Shown: piece after piece, positions 61,664 to 64,000 of the stretch | Layout of the letters: every line of letters starts with the position of its first letter | How positions within the stretch are numbered: position 1 is the first letter of the stretch | DNA from: Acetobacterium woodii DSM 1030 | Lineage (GTDB): Bacteria; Bacillota; Clostridia; Eubacteriales; Eubacteriaceae | Length of the DNA: 64,000 nt | Direction of reading: 5' to 3' | Assembly (NCBI RefSeq): GCF_000247605.1 | Contig: NC_016894.1 | Coordinates: 186,001-250,000 of the forward strand | Notes under the pieces: generated by a model | The model's database searches: none | Told to the model about the DNA's origin: nothing | The model's input: only the letters and a program-made list of their open reading frames with translations | Made by a program: the position numbers and the translations under genes

Positions 61664-62008
61664 ATGAAACGCGGACAAGAAAAACCGTATAAATACCTTG
61701 CGATGATTTCACAAGTCGGAATTTTGGTCATTGTTCCCGTTGGAATGATGATTTTCATTGGCAAAGTTCTGGATTTTTACTTTCATACCGGAAATTTAGT
61801 GGTGATTATTTTAGCGGTTTTGGGTGTGATGGCCGGTTTGAGAAACTTATATGTGATGCCATTGCGGATGAATGAACGGGCACTGAAAATAGCCCAGGAG
61901 AATAAAACCGAAGAAGAAAAAGAAAATGACAGAAAACGAGCACAAGCATATCGAGATCAGGTAAAAAAGGAAGATAACGAACGTGATGAAAACGATGAAG
62001 ATTTTTAA
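61664..62008 (+). CDS. AtpZ/AtpI-family protein, first gene of the Na+ F1Fo ATP synthase operon
   Basis: 114 residues. Two hydrophobic helices (about 11-35 and 45-63) are followed by a long, highly charged tail (AQENKTEEEKENDRKRAQ...) that is unlike most AtpZ proteins, which end soon after the second helix. AtpZ/I proteins assist assembly of the c-ring or Mg2+ supply. The gene overlaps the next by 26 bases. Whether the charged tail contacts the F1 head is unknown. Confidence 0.75.
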   Translation: MKRGQEKPYKYLAMISQVGILVIVPVGMMIFIGKVLDFYFHTGNLVVIILAVLGVMAGLRNLYVMPLRMNERALKIAQENKTEEEKENDRKRAQAYRDQVKKEDNERDENDEDF

Positions 62009-62387
62009 TAAACTTTCTTTAGAAACAAAAATAATGATTGATAGTGGACTAATCAGCGTAGGGTTGGCACTGTTTAGCTTTTTAACCCAAAATCCGCTGA
62101 CGTTTGCTTTAGGGGTTCTTTTTGGAGGCCTTTACAGTATTCTCAATTTTAAATTAATGCAATTAACTTTTGATAAAGCAATGAAAATGCCATCGGCGAG
62201 GGCTCAAAAATATGTTCAGACCAGATATTTTTTGAGATACTTAATAACCGGTGTTGTTATATATGTGGCAATTATGAATCCCTGGGTAAATATCATTGGT
62301 GTTCTACTTGGGTTAGTTGCCGTGAAAATTTCAGTATTATTCAATACTACACTACCAAAAAAAAACGCCTCAATAAATGAGGCGTGA
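61983..62387 (+). CDS. atpI: ATP synthase subunit I (AtpI)
   Basis: 134 residues with four hydrophobic helices (about 18-36, 40-57, 84-101, 104-123), typical for AtpI. FALGVLFGGLYSILNFKLM fits the family. It assists c-ring assembly. Starts at GTG 61983 (AGGAAG at 9 bases) or ATG 61986. The 3' end contains a hairpin overlapping the stop codon. The operon continues with atpB. Confidence 0.75.
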   Translation: MMKTMKIFNKLSLETKIMIDSGLISVGLALFSFLTQNPLTFALGVLFGGLYSILNFKLMQLTFDKAMKMPSARAQKYVQTRYFLRYLITGVVIYVAIMNPWVNIIGVLLGLVAVKISVLFNTTLPKKNASINEA

Positions 62388-62389
62388 AA
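62367..62389 (+). repeat. Hairpin at the atpI stop codon
   Basis: ACGCCTCA-ataaa-TGAGGCGT, a perfect 8-base stem immediately after an A-run and containing the atpI stop. It is not followed by T on the plus strand, so it is not a plus-strand terminator. It may slow ribosomes or protect or cleave the mRNA upstream of atpB. Confidence 0.6.
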
Positions 62390-62452
62390 TCCAAAACACA
62401 ATGGGTGATTTAAAAAAATTTAAATCAGCCTGGACAATGAGGTGAAAAAACA

Positions 62453-63118
62453 ATGGAAGGCCCAAAAATTTACGGGGAACTCTTCGGACTCCCAATTACA
62501 CAAACACTAGTGAACACATGGATTATCATGGCTCTAATCTTGGTTGTGTGCTATATTTTGACAAAAAATATGCAAATAAAACGTCCTGGGAAGGCCCAAG
62601 TCATTGCTGAAACCATTGTCACGGCTCTGGACGATTTAGTCGGACAAACGATGGGAAAAGATAAGATGAAGTTTGCACCATACATGCTTGCTTTAATTAT
62701 GTTTCTTGCGTTTTCGAACACTGCAGGGATCTATGGTCTGAGATCTCCGACAGCCGATTTAAACTGTACAGTTGGCCTGGCTTTGATGACGTTTTTTTTG
62801 ACGCAGTTCTTTGGTTTAAAATCAAAAGGACTGGGCGGCTATCTCAAGGGATTCTTTGAGCCAATGCCGTTTTTATTCCCCATCAATGTAATTGGGGAAT
62901 TTGCTAATCCCGTTTCGCTATCTTTCCGACTTTTCGGGAACATGTTAGGCGGTGGAATCATTATGGCCCTTTTGTATTCAGCATTAGCAGGATTGATATT
63001 CTTTCCAGTGCTAATACCAGTTCCGTTCCACTTCTATTTTGATATCTTCTCAGGATTGTTACAGAGTTTTATCTTTACAATGCTAACCATGGTGTTTATT
63101 TCTGGGGCGATGGATTAA
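62453..63118 (+). CDS. atpB: ATP synthase Fo subunit a
   Basis: 221 residues, with five to six hydrophobic helices. The conserved SLSFRLFGNMLGGGIIMALL contains the stator Arg (R in SFRLFGN) that faces the c-ring carboxylates. INVIGEFANPVSLSFRLFGN is the usual signature. It forms the ion half-channels; in this operon it should pass Na+. GAGGTGAAAAAACA gives a moderate ribosome binding site. Confidence 0.95.
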   Translation: MEGPKIYGELFGLPITQTLVNTWIIMALILVVCYILTKNMQIKRPGKAQVIAETIVTALDDLVGQTMGKDKMKFAPYMLALIMFLAFSNTAGIYGLRSPTADLNCTVGLALMTFFLTQFFGLKSKGLGGYLKGFFEPMPFLFPINVIGEFANPVSLSFRLFGNMLGGGIIMALLYSALAGLIFFPVLIPVPFHFYFDIFSGLLQSFIFTMLTMVFISGAMD

Positions 63119-63142
63119 TGAGAAAGAAAGGAGGGGAACAGT

Positions 63143-63691
63143 ATGATTGGTGATATGAATATCGTAGATTTCGTAATACAATTTCTGAGTCAGTTTGATC
63201 CGGTTGATGTTATTAAAGGATTTTCAGCGCTGGGGATAGGTCTTGCAATGGTTGCCGGGGTTGGACCTGGAATCGGACAGGGATTTGCGGCCGGAAAAGG
63301 TGCCGAAGCAGTTGGAAAAAATCCGACAAAATCTAACGATATTGTGATGATTATGCTTCTAGGAGCAGCAGTTGCAGAAACATCTGGGATTTTTTCGCTG
63401 GTAATTGCATTAATTCTATTATTTGCAAATCCGTTTATCAGTTCAACTGCAAGTGTCTGGATTTTATCGGCGTCAGCAATGGCAAGCGGCATTGCGATGA
63501 TTGCGGGAATCGGTCCTGGAACTGGTCAAGGCTACGCAGCTGGAAAAGGTGCCGAAGCAGTGGGAATTCGTCCCGAAATGAAGAGTGCGATTTTACGGGT
63601 TATGTTATTAGGACAGGCCGTTGCCCAGACAACCGGGATTTACGCATTGATTGTTGCTTTGATTTTAATGTATGCAAATCCGTTTTTATAA
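63143..63691 (+). CDS. atpE1: ATP synthase subunit c1, duplicated V-type-like proteolipid
   Basis: 182 residues: two fused c-type hairpins, four helices. Hairpin 1 has GPGIGQG and AVAETSGIF with the ion-binding Glu79. Hairpin 2 has GPGTGQG and AVAQTTGIY, where the carboxylate is replaced by Gln162, so only one ion site per four helices. This is the V-type-like c1 known from the Acetobacterium woodii hybrid rotor, in which it is mixed with F-type c subunits. AGGAGGGG precedes the ATG. Confidence 0.96.
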   Translation: MIGDMNIVDFVIQFLSQFDPVDVIKGFSALGIGLAMVAGVGPGIGQGFAAGKGAEAVGKNPTKSNDIVMIMLLGAAVAETSGIFSLVIALILLFANPFISSTASVWILSASAMASGIAMIAGIGPGTGQGYAAGKGAEAVGIRPEMKSAILRVMLLGQAVAQTTGIYALIVALILMYANPFL

Positions 63692-63718
63692 AAATGGCTT
63701 TGTATCAACAACGTTTAG

Positions 63719-63982
<264 letters not shown>

Positions 63983-64000
63983 AAACAGTAACGGATAGAT

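Overview
The window reads as a chromosomal segment of an anaerobic acetogen, almost certainly Acetobacterium (A. woodii or a close relative). The strongest pointer is the right edge: an F-type ATP synthase operon in which a duplicated, V-type-like subunit c (63143-63691) precedes a normal 82-residue subunit c (63734-63982). Both carry the Gln/Glu/Thr pattern of a Na+-coupled rotor, the arrangement described for A. woodii. An acetoin dehydrogenase operon, glutamine synthetase III, and many GGDEF/EAL proteins fit the same organism.

Left part (1-20 kb): the 3' end of a vWA protein, a Crp/Fnr-type regulator and an iron-sulfur-flavoprotein-like protein are followed by the minus-strand acetoin dehydrogenase operon acoA-acoB-acoC-acoL. 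A consensus sigma-54 promoter precedes it, and its activator gene acoR lies upstream. Next come two GNAT acetyltransferases, a diguanylate cyclase, an EF-hand-like protein, thiC behind a TPP riboswitch and terminator, a GGDEF-EAL protein, a peroxiredoxin and a tocopherol-cyclase-like protein. Two copies of a 134-171 bp palindromic element, each with a 10-bp target duplication, sit in this part (4905-5038, inside the aco operon, and 17940-18110). A gene-free stretch at 19.1-19.6 kb holds five DnaA-box-like sites, four of them in two inverted pairs.

Middle (20-43 kb): a complete four-gene Wadjet-type SMC anti-plasmid system (jetABCD, 20794-28796) stands as a tight operon. It is followed by a flavodoxin, then a nitrogen block: glnN-glnB-amt on the minus strand, and glnA plus an ANTAR-domain regulator on the plus strand. 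The glnB-amt gap contains a hairpin with an ANTAR-type hexaloop that overlaps a terminator, so the ANTAR protein is a candidate antiterminator for amt. A structured leader lies ahead of glnA. purA and carAB follow.

Right part (43-58 kb): a type IV pilus locus. It begins with an EAL phosphodiesterase whose GGDEF domain is degenerate, then pilB (with an MshEN-like, potentially c-di-GMP-binding N-terminus) and pilT. A 750-base leader with tandem promoters, a class I c-di-GMP riboswitch and an overlapping terminator precedes the major pilin. Then come a pilin-like protein lacking the usual Glu, pilD, pilC, a PilM-PilN fusion, a PilO-like protein, a large beta-rich protein with a PilX-like N-terminus, and two minor prepilins. 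c-di-GMP appears to be read at both RNA and protein level here. The window closes with an orphan arsD-like gene, pncB, a Sua5/YwlC protein, rpiB and the start of the ATP synthase operon.
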